From contig NZ_WNKT01000010.1 in assembly GCF_009720725.1 (NCBI RefSeq), forward strand, positions 1 through 64,000: 64,000 nucleotides of DNA, written 5' to 3'. Of the stretch, positions 54,351 through 62,316 are shown piece after piece. The notes below the pieces were generated by a model. The model was not told the DNA's origin. It ran no database searches and saw nothing but the letters and a program-made list of their open reading frames with translations. This stretch comes from Allochromatium palmeri (GTDB taxonomy: Bacteria > Pseudomonadota > Gammaproteobacteria > Chromatiales > Chromatiaceae). The translations under genes were made by a program, and so were the position numbers. Each line of letters begins with the position of its first letter. The stretch's first letter is position 1.

Positions 54351-56459
54351 TTAAAGTGGTTTAGGAGCGCTCGCGCGTGCCGTCGCGAGTTCACGGCTCA
54401 GACGCTGGCCGGTCGCCCGCTCCAGTCGGAGGCGCTTGAGGTGCTTCTGTAGCCTGCGCGCGAATTTCAGGCTATCGAGCACCGAGTGCTTGACGAGCAC
54501 CTTGAGACCCTGCGACAGCGGATGCAGTCTCAGGATCAGGCGTGCCGGGGGCGGACTGCGCACCAGGCTGGCTTCGTACCACTCGGTCATGAGCCGTCGA
54601 TCCTCGTAGCGACGCCGGAACGCATACGCGAAGGCCGCGCGCAGACCAAAGGCCGGGGCCGACTCGCGCAACGCCAGATCGCAATGATCGCCCGAATAGG
54701 GCACGCGGCCCAGCGTCTCGGCGATCAGGCGCGTCGGCTTGCGCATGAGCGCGAACAGACGCGGCAGGATGGCGTCGAAATGCTCGGTCAGGAGCGGATA
54801 GCGTCCCGAGAGGCGTGCATATTCAGCCGCGAACCATTCGGCGCCGTCCAGGAATTCGCCCACGCCCCAGTCGCGCAGATGGCCGCCATCGTCGCGCAGC
54901 CGTGGCTCGATCCGTCCATCGGGCCGGCGCGCGTAGCCGACCGTCTGACCGTGATCGGCCTGCGCCAGCAGCTCGGTATGGAGCGCGACGATGTTGTCCT
55001 CGACATGATTGGGCCGGATCGCGTAGGCGCTCTTGCGATTGCGCGCGCTGGTGTAGTGCGAATAGTGGAAGAGCCCGAAATAGAAGCCGTGGATCTCGAT
55101 GTCGGGCTGATGCGAGGCGGCGATCTTATAAAGCGAATCCTGACTGCCGCCCATCCAGCCGATGTCCACAGTGCCGACCGGGCCGGCGTCGAAGAAGCCT
55201 TCCTGTTCCAGATAGGCGATGAGCAGGTCACGCGCACGCTGGGCATTGTCGAGAATCGCCTCGCGGATGGCCGGGATCTCATCGAAGTGTTCGAGCAGTT
55301 CCAGCGTCAATGGCTCGGGGATCGAGGCATCCAGATCGCTCAGACGTGTGCGCAGTGCGTCAGGCAGTCGCGCCTGGAGTTCCTCGCCGGTCATGTCGAC
55401 GCGCTCGGCGAGCATGGCGAGCGACAGCGTCGGGATGCGCTCGGCCAGCCAGCGATGCTCGCGCGGCGTGATCTCGAACACCGAGGGCAGACGGAAGGCA
55501 CGCCTGGAACCGTACAGATAGCGCAGATCCAGATCGAGTCCACGCTCACGCGCGATGGCGCGTGCGAGACGCCGAAAGATCATCCCATCGCGGGCAATGA
55601 AATAGAGCCGCCGGATGCCGCGCTGGTGTGCCTGCTCCAGCACGTCGCGGATGAAGCCGTAGAACAGTGGGCCGGCCAGTTCAGCCCCGATCAGGGCTTG
55701 CGACGAGGCGTCCGGATGCAGGATGCGGTAAGTCTTGGAAGCACCGGCCAGCAGTTGGCAGAACAGGCTGTCCTCCTCGCGATAGGCCCATTCGATCTCG
55801 GACAGACGCGCGCCCTTATAGAGTTCGGCCTTGATACCCAGCGCGCGCGGCATCCGCCGATCGGACCGCAGGTCATGGCCCAGATGCACGAGCTGCCTGG
55901 GCGCGATGCCCTCGGCCTGGAGCACCTGCCTGAATAACTCGCCGGAGCGCTTGGTCTGGCCCAGATCGGACGACACATAGCGCGGGCAGGCGGCCAGACG
56001 GGTGTCGATGCCGGCCAGCAAGCCTTCGACCTCGGCGCCCGTGAAATTCGTGTCCGAGATCAGTACCACCCGTTCACCGGCGTCGAGCAGCCGATGAACG
56101 TGCGCGATGGTCTCGGGGATGCCGATCAGGAGTTCGGCGGTGATCTCCAGTTCGAGCTGCCGGATAGTCGCGATCAGGGCCGGATCGAGATCCGGATAGC
56201 GTTCGGCGATGCGAGCATAGATCTCATCGAGACGGAGCGCGACCAGCTCTTCATCCTCGGTACCCTGCGGACAGTGCAGCTCATGGGCGGCCGTGGTGCG
56301 AACCTCCAGGAACTCCTCGACTAAGCGTATCGGCAGACCGAGATCCTCTCTCGCACGCAGTTCGTGCCGCAAGGCGCAGAACACGCCGCGCACGGTTGCC
56401 GTGCGATAGGTCACGAGCGTGTTGAAAACTGCAAAGGAGAAGACCGTTTTTCGGGTCAT
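54351..56459 (-). CDS. COG5610-type HAD-like protein with degenerate active site
   Basis: A 702-residue paralogue of the protein at 48137-50203: the second domains align by eye (RRLYFIARDGMIFRRLARA, TVDIGWMGGSQDSLYK). In the N-terminal HAD domain, motif I reads FAVFNTLVTY, so the nucleophile and the second aspartate are replaced by Ala and Asn, and motif IV reads HLGHDLRSD rather than GDN. It is probably catalytically dead as a HAD phosphatase. It is the first gene of the glycan operon. Confidence 0.8.
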   Translation of the reverse strand: MTRKTVFSFAVFNTLVTYRTATVRGVFCALRHELRAREDLGLPIRLVEEFLEVRTTAAHELHCPQGTEDEELVALRLDEIYARIAERYPDLDPALIATIRQLELEITAELLIGIPETIAHVHRLLDAGERVVLISDTNFTGAEVEGLLAGIDTRLAACPRYVSSDLGQTKRSGELFRQVLQAEGIAPRQLVHLGHDLRSDRRMPRALGIKAELYKGARLSEIEWAYREEDSLFCQLLAGASKTYRILHPDASSQALIGAELAGPLFYGFIRDVLEQAHQRGIRRLYFIARDGMIFRRLARAIARERGLDLDLRYLYGSRRAFRLPSVFEITPREHRWLAERIPTLSLAMLAERVDMTGEELQARLPDALRTRLSDLDASIPEPLTLELLEHFDEIPAIREAILDNAQRARDLLIAYLEQEGFFDAGPVGTVDIGWMGGSQDSLYKIAASHQPDIEIHGFYFGLFHYSHYTSARNRKSAYAIRPNHVEDNIVALHTELLAQADHGQTVGYARRPDGRIEPRLRDDGGHLRDWGVGEFLDGAEWFAAEYARLSGRYPLLTEHFDAILPRLFALMRKPTRLIAETLGRVPYSGDHCDLALRESAPAFGLRAAFAYAFRRRYEDRRLMTEWYEASLVRSPPPARLILRLHPLSQGLKVLVKHSVLDSLKFARRLQKHLKRLRLERATGQRLSRELATARASAPKPL

Positions 56460-56710
56460 GCCACATCCATCCTCAAGCCGCTGCCGACATCGTCAAATTC
56501 GATACGGCGGTGATCAGCGTTCGTTGTCGTATTGATCCATGACGCACGCCGCAGAGCACCAGTGCGCCAAAAATCGGCATCATAGCACCCTGAACCTGGG
56601 TTCATGGCACCATGAGGAGGTGATTTAGGTCATACTTAACGGGTAGGATTGAAGAATGGGTACGGTCGAGCGATCGTCCCTGTCATCGCCATTCCAGGAG
56701 GTGTCGCCTC

Positions 56711-57133
56711 ATGTACCGATTGATCCCAATACTGGCCTTGATGATAGCCGCCTCGGGGAGTCACGCCGCTGTGAAGGCGCCAAACCTGTGGAGCGAGCCA
56801 ACCCTCGCTCACCGCGTCTTGGCGCCTTCCAGTGCTCATGCCCCGAGCCACGGACTCAGGCTCGATACAAGCGTCCTGCTGGCACAGGGGCCACGTGGAC
56901 CTGGTGGTCCGCAAGACTTCAGAGGTCCGGGTGGTCCAGGGAATGGGCCGCAAAACTTCAGAGGTCCGGGTGGAGGTAATCCGTATCCGCCCGGTGGTTA
57001 CAGAGGTCCGGGTGGCCCCGGTTTCTACCCAGGATCCGGCCCGGGGCCACGCCCAGCTCCGCCGCCCAATCCTGGCCCGGCGGGTATCATTCCTCAGATC
57101 CTGCCGTTGCTGTTACCGCCACCTCGCCCGTGA
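56711..57133 (+). CDS. Secreted Gly/Pro-rich protein with collagen-like stretches
   Basis: A 140-residue protein with a signal peptide (MYRLIPILALMIAASGSHAA) and a C-terminal two-thirds of Gly-Pro repeats (GPRGPGGPQDFRGPGGPG, then NFRGPGGG and YRGPGGPGFYPG), ending in a Pro/Leu tail. GGAGG lies 10 bases before the ATG. It belongs with the low-complexity secreted proteins at 31242 and 42063. The 250 bases upstream hold no gene; no function can be assigned. Confidence 0.75.
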   Translation: MYRLIPILALMIAASGSHAAVKAPNLWSEPTLAHRVLAPSSAHAPSHGLRLDTSVLLAQGPRGPGGPQDFRGPGGPGNGPQNFRGPGGGNPYPPGGYRGPGGPGFYPGSGPGPRPAPPPNPGPAGIIPQILPLLLPPPRP

Positions 57134-57142
57134 CGGATAGCC

Positions 57143-57167
57143 GTGGGGTACGCTGTGCGTACCCCAC
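57143..57167. terminator. Perfect 11-bp hairpin between convergent genes
   Basis: GTGGGGTACGC (57143-57153) pairs perfectly with GCGTACCCCAC (57157-57167) around a TGT loop, 10 bp after the stop of the Gly/Pro-rich gene and 34 bp before the end of the convergent lipoprotein gene. A likely bidirectional terminator, without a long T-run. Confidence 0.65.
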
Positions 57168-57201
57168 TGTTCCAGGTCAGCCTCTCACCACACCGGACAT
57201 A

Positions 57202-57750
57202 TCAACGCAGACCGGTCCCCGCCCCGCCCTCCTCGCCTGGACGATGGCCCGGATCGCTCGGGATGCAGGCGAGACCTTGGCGTTGCGTTGAGCAGCGTCC
57301 CGCGATCTCGCCGCGTGGCGTCTGGATCAGGCAGGCCGAACCCGGGGCACGATCCAGACAGGCGTCGAAGGCTTCGCGTGGCGGTCTGGGGGCGCGATCG
57401 GGTGAACCACTTGCGGCCTTTCCAGGGCCGAAACCGACCGTGCTCGACTCGCCTGGCATCGCACGCCCATCCGGCGGCGCGCGATCCGGCACGCACACCC
57501 AGCCACGCCCCCGCTCCTGGCAGGTTCCCGTGATTGCATGCACGCCGTCCTCGAAATAGCAGGTCGCCGAAGCCGCCTTGTAGAGACAGGCGTCAATGGC
57601 CGCGCGCGGCGGACCGGGCGGGCGCTGGGGTTCGGACGGTCGCGATGGATCCTCGGCGCAACCCTGACCACAGATCGCCAGCCCCAGCAGAGCCAGCAAG
57701 GCGACCGCACTCAAGCGCGCGCGTCTGATCGAAAAGTGCTTCACAACCAT
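57202..57750 (-). CDS. Lipoprotein with two copies of a four-cysteine unit
   Basis: A 182-residue lipoprotein: signal ending LAICGQGC, a Pro-rich linker, then two copies of the same unit. Copy 1 has AIDACLYKAASATCYFEDG, then GTCQERGRGWVCVP; copy 2 has AFDACLDRAPGSACLIQTP, then GRCSTQRQGLACIP. Four cysteines per copy suggest two disulfides or a metal site. I take the ATG at 57750 (an upstream TTG is in frame). It lies 5 bp behind the HemN-like gene. Function unknown. Confidence 0.75.
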   Translation of the reverse strand: MVVKHFSIRRARLSAVALLALLGLAICGQGCAEDPSRPSEPQRPPGPPRAAIDACLYKAASATCYFEDGVHAITGTCQERGRGWVCVPDRAPPDGRAMPGESSTVGFGPGKAASGSPDRAPRPPREAFDACLDRAPGSACLIQTPRGEIAGRCSTQRQGLACIPSDPGHRPGEEGGAGTGLR

Positions 57751-57755
57751 CCGTC

Positions 57756-59231
57756 TCAAGCCTCGACTGAGTCCTGGCGTGCGCGATAGGGATTGAGCGG
57801 ACCCTGAGCATACTCATCCGGCTCGAATGGAATGTAGGAACGCGCATGGAACTGGTGACAGACCTCATCGGCGAAGAAGGCACCCTTGCGGGTCAGACCC
57901 GCGAAGCCGCCCTTGTCCTCGACCAGCCCCTCGGCCTGGAGCCGCTCCCAGAGTTCGGGAAAGGCCTGCTCGAAATCGAGTCCGGTCAACGACCGATACT
58001 GGGCCTTGTCGACATCGCGGTTCTTGAGCGGCAGCACCACCGCCCAGCGTTTCTGTTCCTCGGCACTGCGCTTGATACCGCGATTGACCGGCAGTCGGCC
58101 CGAATCGATGCGCCGATAGTAGTCCTCGAAGGTCTGGGTGTTGAGCAGGAAGCGGTCGCGCAGACTGCTGAAGGCGGTCAGACCGAAACCGACCTGATCG
58201 TAGAGCTGACAGCACTGGTTGTGCGCATAGTGTGAATATTTCTCCGGCTCCCTAGAGAAGACGCGCCGCAGATTTTCTTTATAGCCATGCTCGGCCAGAA
58301 TTTCGATGGCCGCCTGCTTCATGCGGATCGCTTCCTCGAACGGCGGCAGCTCGTCGGGGCGCAACTGCACGATCTTGTTGATCGGCCCCTGGTCATCACC
58401 GTAGGAATCGATCTTGAGCCGATAGAGCTGGATTTCATCGACACCCAGACGTGCGGCCTCGTCGATCATGCGCATCCAGGCGTCCAGGGTCTGGCCCGGA
58501 TAGCCGAAGATGAACTCGATGTTGAGCTGGAAGCCATCGGCCTGACAGGCTTCGATCGAGGCTAGCGCCGTCTTGACGTCATGCGGACGGTGCATCTTGC
58601 GCAGGATCTCGTTGTCGAGCGACTGCACGCCGATGGTGAGCCGGTCGACGCCATGCTCGCGCAGGATGCGCCGGCGCTCGGCGCCATGCTGGTCGGTCAG
58701 GGTGCCGGGGTCGACGTCGAAGTTGAACTGGGTGACGCGCGAGCAGTCGACCCGTTCCTTGAAGCCGGTCAGCATCCGGTCCAACTGTGCCGGTGTCAGC
58801 AGAGTCGGCGTACCGCCGCCGACCAGAATCGAACGCGCCTGGAACCGTTCGATGCCGAGCCGGTGGCGGAACAGATCCATCTCGCGTTCGAGCGCGGCCA
58901 GATAGCGCTCGGTCTCGTCGTGGGCCGTGTCGCCGAACTTGCCGAACTTCACCGGATAGTGACAGAAGAGACAGCGCTGCTCGCAGAACGGCAGGTGCAG
59001 ATAGATATCGAACAGCCCATCCGGCGGCAGCACATAGTCGCCGAGCAGCTCCTCTTCCTCGGCCTCGGGATACATGGTGATCGGCGGATAGTGGACCGAG
59101 GGGAAGAAATCGCCCGATTTCGCGATCAATCCCAGTTCGCGAAAGCGCTCGAAGTCCCGGACACGGGCATCCAGGCTCTCACGATGCACGGAACTCAAGG
59201 GTTCATCGGTTTTGATGCGCATGTCGTTCAT
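57756..59231 (-). CDS. HemN-like radical SAM enzyme
   Basis: About 491 residues. The radical-SAM triad is in CEQRCLFCHYP, followed by GGGTPTLLTPAQLD, TIGVQSLDNEILRKMHR and NIEFIFGYPGQT, all typical of the oxygen-independent coproporphyrinogen oxidase family; the C-terminal HemN-like domain is present (GFGLTAFSSLRDRFLLN). HemN homologues also include HemW and ChuW/HutW haem enzymes, so coproporphyrinogen oxidase activity is not assured. I start at the ATG at 59231; a GTG 12 bases earlier touches the ribosome binding site. It follows the BioB/HydE-like gene by 18 bp. Confidence 0.82.
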   Translation of the reverse strand: MNDMRIKTDEPLSSVHRESLDARVRDFERFRELGLIAKSGDFFPSVHYPPITMYPEAEEEELLGDYVLPPDGLFDIYLHLPFCEQRCLFCHYPVKFGKFGDTAHDETERYLAALEREMDLFRHRLGIERFQARSILVGGGTPTLLTPAQLDRMLTGFKERVDCSRVTQFNFDVDPGTLTDQHGAERRRILREHGVDRLTIGVQSLDNEILRKMHRPHDVKTALASIEACQADGFQLNIEFIFGYPGQTLDAWMRMIDEAARLGVDEIQLYRLKIDSYGDDQGPINKIVQLRPDELPPFEEAIRMKQAAIEILAEHGYKENLRRVFSREPEKYSHYAHNQCCQLYDQVGFGLTAFSSLRDRFLLNTQTFEDYYRRIDSGRLPVNRGIKRSAEEQKRWAVVLPLKNRDVDKAQYRSLTGLDFEQAFPELWERLQAEGLVEDKGGFAGLTRKGAFFADEVCHQFHARSYIPFEPDEYAQGPLNPYRARQDSVEA

Positions 59232-59249
59232 CACTCTACTCACCTCGAT

Positions 59250-60281
59250 TCAAGCAGGAACGACCAGGCCCGCACGCTCGGCGATGGCGCGCAGATGGTC
59301 GTCGTTCGGCCGATAGCGGGTGTCGTCATAGATCGGGAACAGATGCTGAAACGCCTGGGGCGTCCCGTCATGGATGGTCAGGGTGTTGGCACCGGCCATG
59401 AGTCCGAGATACTGACCATCGGCCTTGAGCTTCTCCAGCGAACTGGTGGTCGGCATGAGCGCGTTCGGATTCAGGATCCGCAGCAACGCCATGAAGTTGA
59501 GCGTCGTCTCGACATCGCCGCGCGGCTCATGCTCATAGACGGTGCCATGACCGGGGATGAAGACCGAGGCGCTGACCATGTCCAGATCCAGGCCGCTCAG
59601 GAAGCGCAGATCGCCGACCAGGTCGTCCTCGGTTTGTCCGGGCAGACCGACGATGATGCCGCTGCCGACCATGAAGCCGAGTTCGAGCAGGTCATCGAGA
59701 CACTGACGCCGTTCGCTCCAGGTGTCGTGCGGCTTGGCCGCTTCGTAGAGCGCGGGATTCGAGGCCTCGATCTTGAGCAGATAGCGATCGACGCCCGCCT
59801 CGCGCATCTCGCGGTACTGTTCGCGGCTGAGGTTGCCGATGCAGCCGATCAACTGGATATCGGGCAGGCGGTCCTTGATGCGGGCGCAGGCGCGAATGAC
59901 ATTGGCCACGAAGCGCCGGTCCTTGTTCTCACCCGATTGCAGCAGCAGTACGCGCCGACCGCGCTCGCGATAGAGAAAAGCCGCGATCTCGACCAGATCA
60001 TCGCTCGGAATGACATACTTCTGTGTCTCTTCACAGCCGATGTTGCAATAGTTGCAGCGCTGCTTGCAGATATTGGAGATCTCGATGACGCTGCGCACTT
60101 CGGCGCGCCGGTCGGGAAAACCCCGGAGCCGCGCCGTGCGCGCGATTTCGAACAGCGCCTCCTGCGCCTGGCCGCGTACATTGAGAGCGGCCTTGACCGA
60201 CTCGGCGAAGGCCTCGTTGGCCTGGATCCGCGCACAGAGTTCGCGTGGGTCAAGCGGCTGGATGGACTCGACGGTCTTCAT
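59250..60281 (-). CDS. BioB/HydE/PylB-like radical SAM enzyme
   Basis: A 343-residue radical-SAM protein with CKQRCNYCNIG (CxxxCxxC) near 75-82, then QSGENKDRRFVANVI, GVDRYLLKIEASNPALYE and VGSGIIVGLPGQTEDDL, the layout of the BioB/HydE/PylB/HmdB group. It has the HydE-like C-terminus (MPTTSSLEKL, GLMAGANTLTIHDGTP). No HydF, HydG or bio gene is in the window, so the substrate is open. The ATG at 60281 follows the EamA stop by 26 bp; a longer open frame upstream runs through that gene. Confidence 0.85.
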   Translation of the reverse strand: MKTVESIQPLDPRELCARIQANEAFAESVKAALNVRGQAQEALFEIARTARLRGFPDRRAEVRSVIEISNICKQRCNYCNIGCEETQKYVIPSDDLVEIAAFLYRERGRRVLLLQSGENKDRRFVANVIRACARIKDRLPDIQLIGCIGNLSREQYREMREAGVDRYLLKIEASNPALYEAAKPHDTWSERRQCLDDLLELGFMVGSGIIVGLPGQTEDDLVGDLRFLSGLDLDMVSASVFIPGHGTVYEHEPRGDVETTLNFMALLRILNPNALMPTTSSLEKLKADGQYLGLMAGANTLTIHDGTPQAFQHLFPIYDDTRYRPNDDHLRAIAERAGLVVPA

Positions 60282-60307
60282 ACGACGACAAACCTCATGG
60301 ACGCGCT

Positions 60308-61222
60308 TCAATTCAAAAATATTCTGGCCGAGATGATCGCCACGCCCGCGAGGCCGAGCAGGCTCCCCGTCAAGCGCCGGGCGCTGGGCGTCTCCTGATA
60401 GAACAGCGCCATGATCAGGAGCACGAACAGCGGCTCGGTCGACAGCAGCGTGTTGGCGATCGCCAGGGGCGTCAGTTTCATCGCCAGCAGCGACAGGAAA
60501 AATCCGCCCAGGGTCACGAAGGTCGCGATCAGACAGAAGCGGATCGCCAGATGCCAGTCGGACAGAATCGGACTCAGCCAGTTGCCACGTCCAATATAGA
60601 ACAGCGGCGCAAAGACAAAGAGCGACACCACGCCGCCGGCGATCCGCAGCCAGGTCGCCGTGAGTGCGTCGGCCTCGTCGAGCGCGCCCTTGGCCATGGT
60701 GACCGAGACGGCCATCGCCAGTACCGACCCCAGACCAAAGAGCACGCCGCGTCGGGTCGCGCGCACATTGGCGTCCGTCCCCTCCGCCGCACTGTCCTCG
60801 GGAGCCATCAGCACGATGGCCACGCCGAGAATCACCAGCGCCACGCCCAGCCATTGCAACCAGACCAATGACTCACCCAGAAACACCACGGCCATGGCGA
60901 TGGTCGCCACCTGACCCAGCAGCATGAGCTGAACCACGGTATGCGACGACAGCTCGCGCAGGGACTTGAAAAAGAGCGTATCGGCGACCCCGATTCCCAG
61001 CACGCCGCTGAAGAAGAGCACAGCGGCTGTCGTCCAGCTCAGGCTCGTGGGACCGATCATCAGGATCAGCAGACCCAGCACGCCCAGCCCAAAGACACCC
61101 TTGGCAAAGGCCAGCGCCATGGCCGGCAGACGCTCGGCGAAGGGCTTCAGCAGCAGCGCGCCAACCGCCCAGGTCGCCGCCGAGCCGAGGGCGGCGAGGA
61201 TGCCGATCAGTTCCAGGGTCAT
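60308..61222 (-). CDS. EamA/DMT-family transporter
   Basis: A 304-residue membrane protein with ten predicted hydrophobic segments in two EamA repeats, with MLLGQVATIAMAVVFLGESLVWLQWLGVAL closing the first and ALFYQETPSARRLTGSLLGLAGVAIISA the second. DMT transporters export amino acids, nucleosides or other small metabolites. It is the first gene of a minus-strand operon with two radical-SAM enzymes and a lipoprotein, so it may export their product. Confidence 0.85.
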   Translation of the reverse strand: MTLELIGILAALGSAATWAVGALLLKPFAERLPAMALAFAKGVFGLGVLGLLILMIGPTSLSWTTAAVLFFSGVLGIGVADTLFFKSLRELSSHTVVQLMLLGQVATIAMAVVFLGESLVWLQWLGVALVILGVAIVLMAPEDSAAEGTDANVRATRRGVLFGLGSVLAMAVSVTMAKGALDEADALTATWLRIAGGVVSLFVFAPLFYIGRGNWLSPILSDWHLAIRFCLIATFVTLGGFFLSLLAMKLTPLAIANTLLSTEPLFVLLIMALFYQETPSARRLTGSLLGLAGVAIISARIFLN

Positions 61223-61327
61223 GGGCGCTCCATGGCGGATGGAACGCGCTTCGCCCTCACAGGACTCACTGTAGCCAAAGAATGCATACGGATTTCATTA
61301 TGGATTGTGACGTTATCGCTGCAAACG

Positions 61328-62254
61328 CTACTGGCCCGTGCTCAGACGCTCGCGCAGGTCGTTCACGATTTCGCTCACGGGTTGGGTGGTCGGTTCGCCC
61401 ATGGCGTTGGGTTCGATGATGAGACGATCGGACTGGGTGCTCAGCGCATCGAGGATCGCCGAAGCCTCGGCGGTGCGTCCTTCCTGGATGTACTGGCGGG
61501 CCAGATAGGTCTGGAGCGTCGGGATGGCGTCGATCCCCTGTTCGGTGACGACCTCGCTATGCGGCGAGGTGCTGACGAGCGACTCGTAGTACTGCTCGGC
61601 GCTCTGGGTGTTGCGGTTCATGGCCGCGTCGAGTGCCTGCTCGGCGATTGCCACGCTGGTGGCCCAGGACTCGGGATAGTTAGTCATAAGACTGTTGAGC
61701 GCCGACTCGCGCTCGGCACGCTCGGCCTGGGTCTCGTTACCGCGCTTTGGGCGCGCCTGCTGGCTGAGTTCGGTGAGACGCTGGAAGTCGCTCTGGCCAT
61801 AGGTCTCCAGATCACGCTCGCGCATCGCGGCGGCGCGCTCGCCCAGACGCTGACGGTTTTCCTCGAAACGCGCGCGTGTGGCGTATTGCTCGCCGAGTGT
61901 CGTCAACAGCGGCTCGCTACCGGGCGGTCCACTCAAGAGCGGAGCGGCCGCGTCGAGTCCGGAGGCCCGCATCACGCGCGTGATCTGGGCGAGTCGACGC
62001 TCCAACTCCTCGATACGTCCGGCCTGCGCGTCGAGCAGACGCTCGGTGGTCGCACCGGCGGTGACCTCGCTGGCAGGCGCGGGTATCTCCGAGCGAACGG
62101 TCCGAACGCCCTCGACCGACGATTCCTGAGCGGCGCTGAATGCGGCGCGATCGTCCTCATGTTTGTGCAAGGGCGAAACTTGCAGCCCAATCGCAACGAG
62201 CGACAGAACCAGGGCGCTGGCACTCAGGATCAGCGCCGACTGTAGTGACTTCAT
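61328..62254 (-). CDS. Membrane-anchored coiled-coil protein, unknown
   Basis: A 308-residue protein: N-terminal membrane anchor (ALILSASALVLSLVAIGLQV), a coiled coil (LDAQAGRIEELERRLAQITR), then a helical region that may contain TPR-like repeats (ESWATSVAIAEQALDAAMN, TYLARQYIQEGRTAEASAIL). Probably periplasmic. It lies 62 bp behind the duplicated methyltransferase on the same strand. I cannot assign a function. Confidence 0.7.
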   Translation of the reverse strand: MKSLQSALILSASALVLSLVAIGLQVSPLHKHEDDRAAFSAAQESSVEGVRTVRSEIPAPASEVTAGATTERLLDAQAGRIEELERRLAQITRVMRASGLDAAAPLLSGPPGSEPLLTTLGEQYATRARFEENRQRLGERAAAMRERDLETYGQSDFQRLTELSQQARPKRGNETQAERAERESALNSLMTNYPESWATSVAIAEQALDAAMNRNTQSAEQYYESLVSTSPHSEVVTEQGIDAIPTLQTYLARQYIQEGRTAEASAILDALSTQSDRLIIEPNAMGEPTTQPVSEIVNDLRERLSTGQ

Positions 62255-62316
62255 GACTGGAAACTCCGGTGTGAATTCAAACGCCAGGTTTGTCTTGGAT
62301 GCAAGCGCCGCGGCAT

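Noticed and set aside
58581-60398. 605-codon plus-strand open frame across the radical-SAM genes
   Set aside because: It runs opposite two clear radical-SAM enzymes with complete cysteine motifs and has no recognisable domain.
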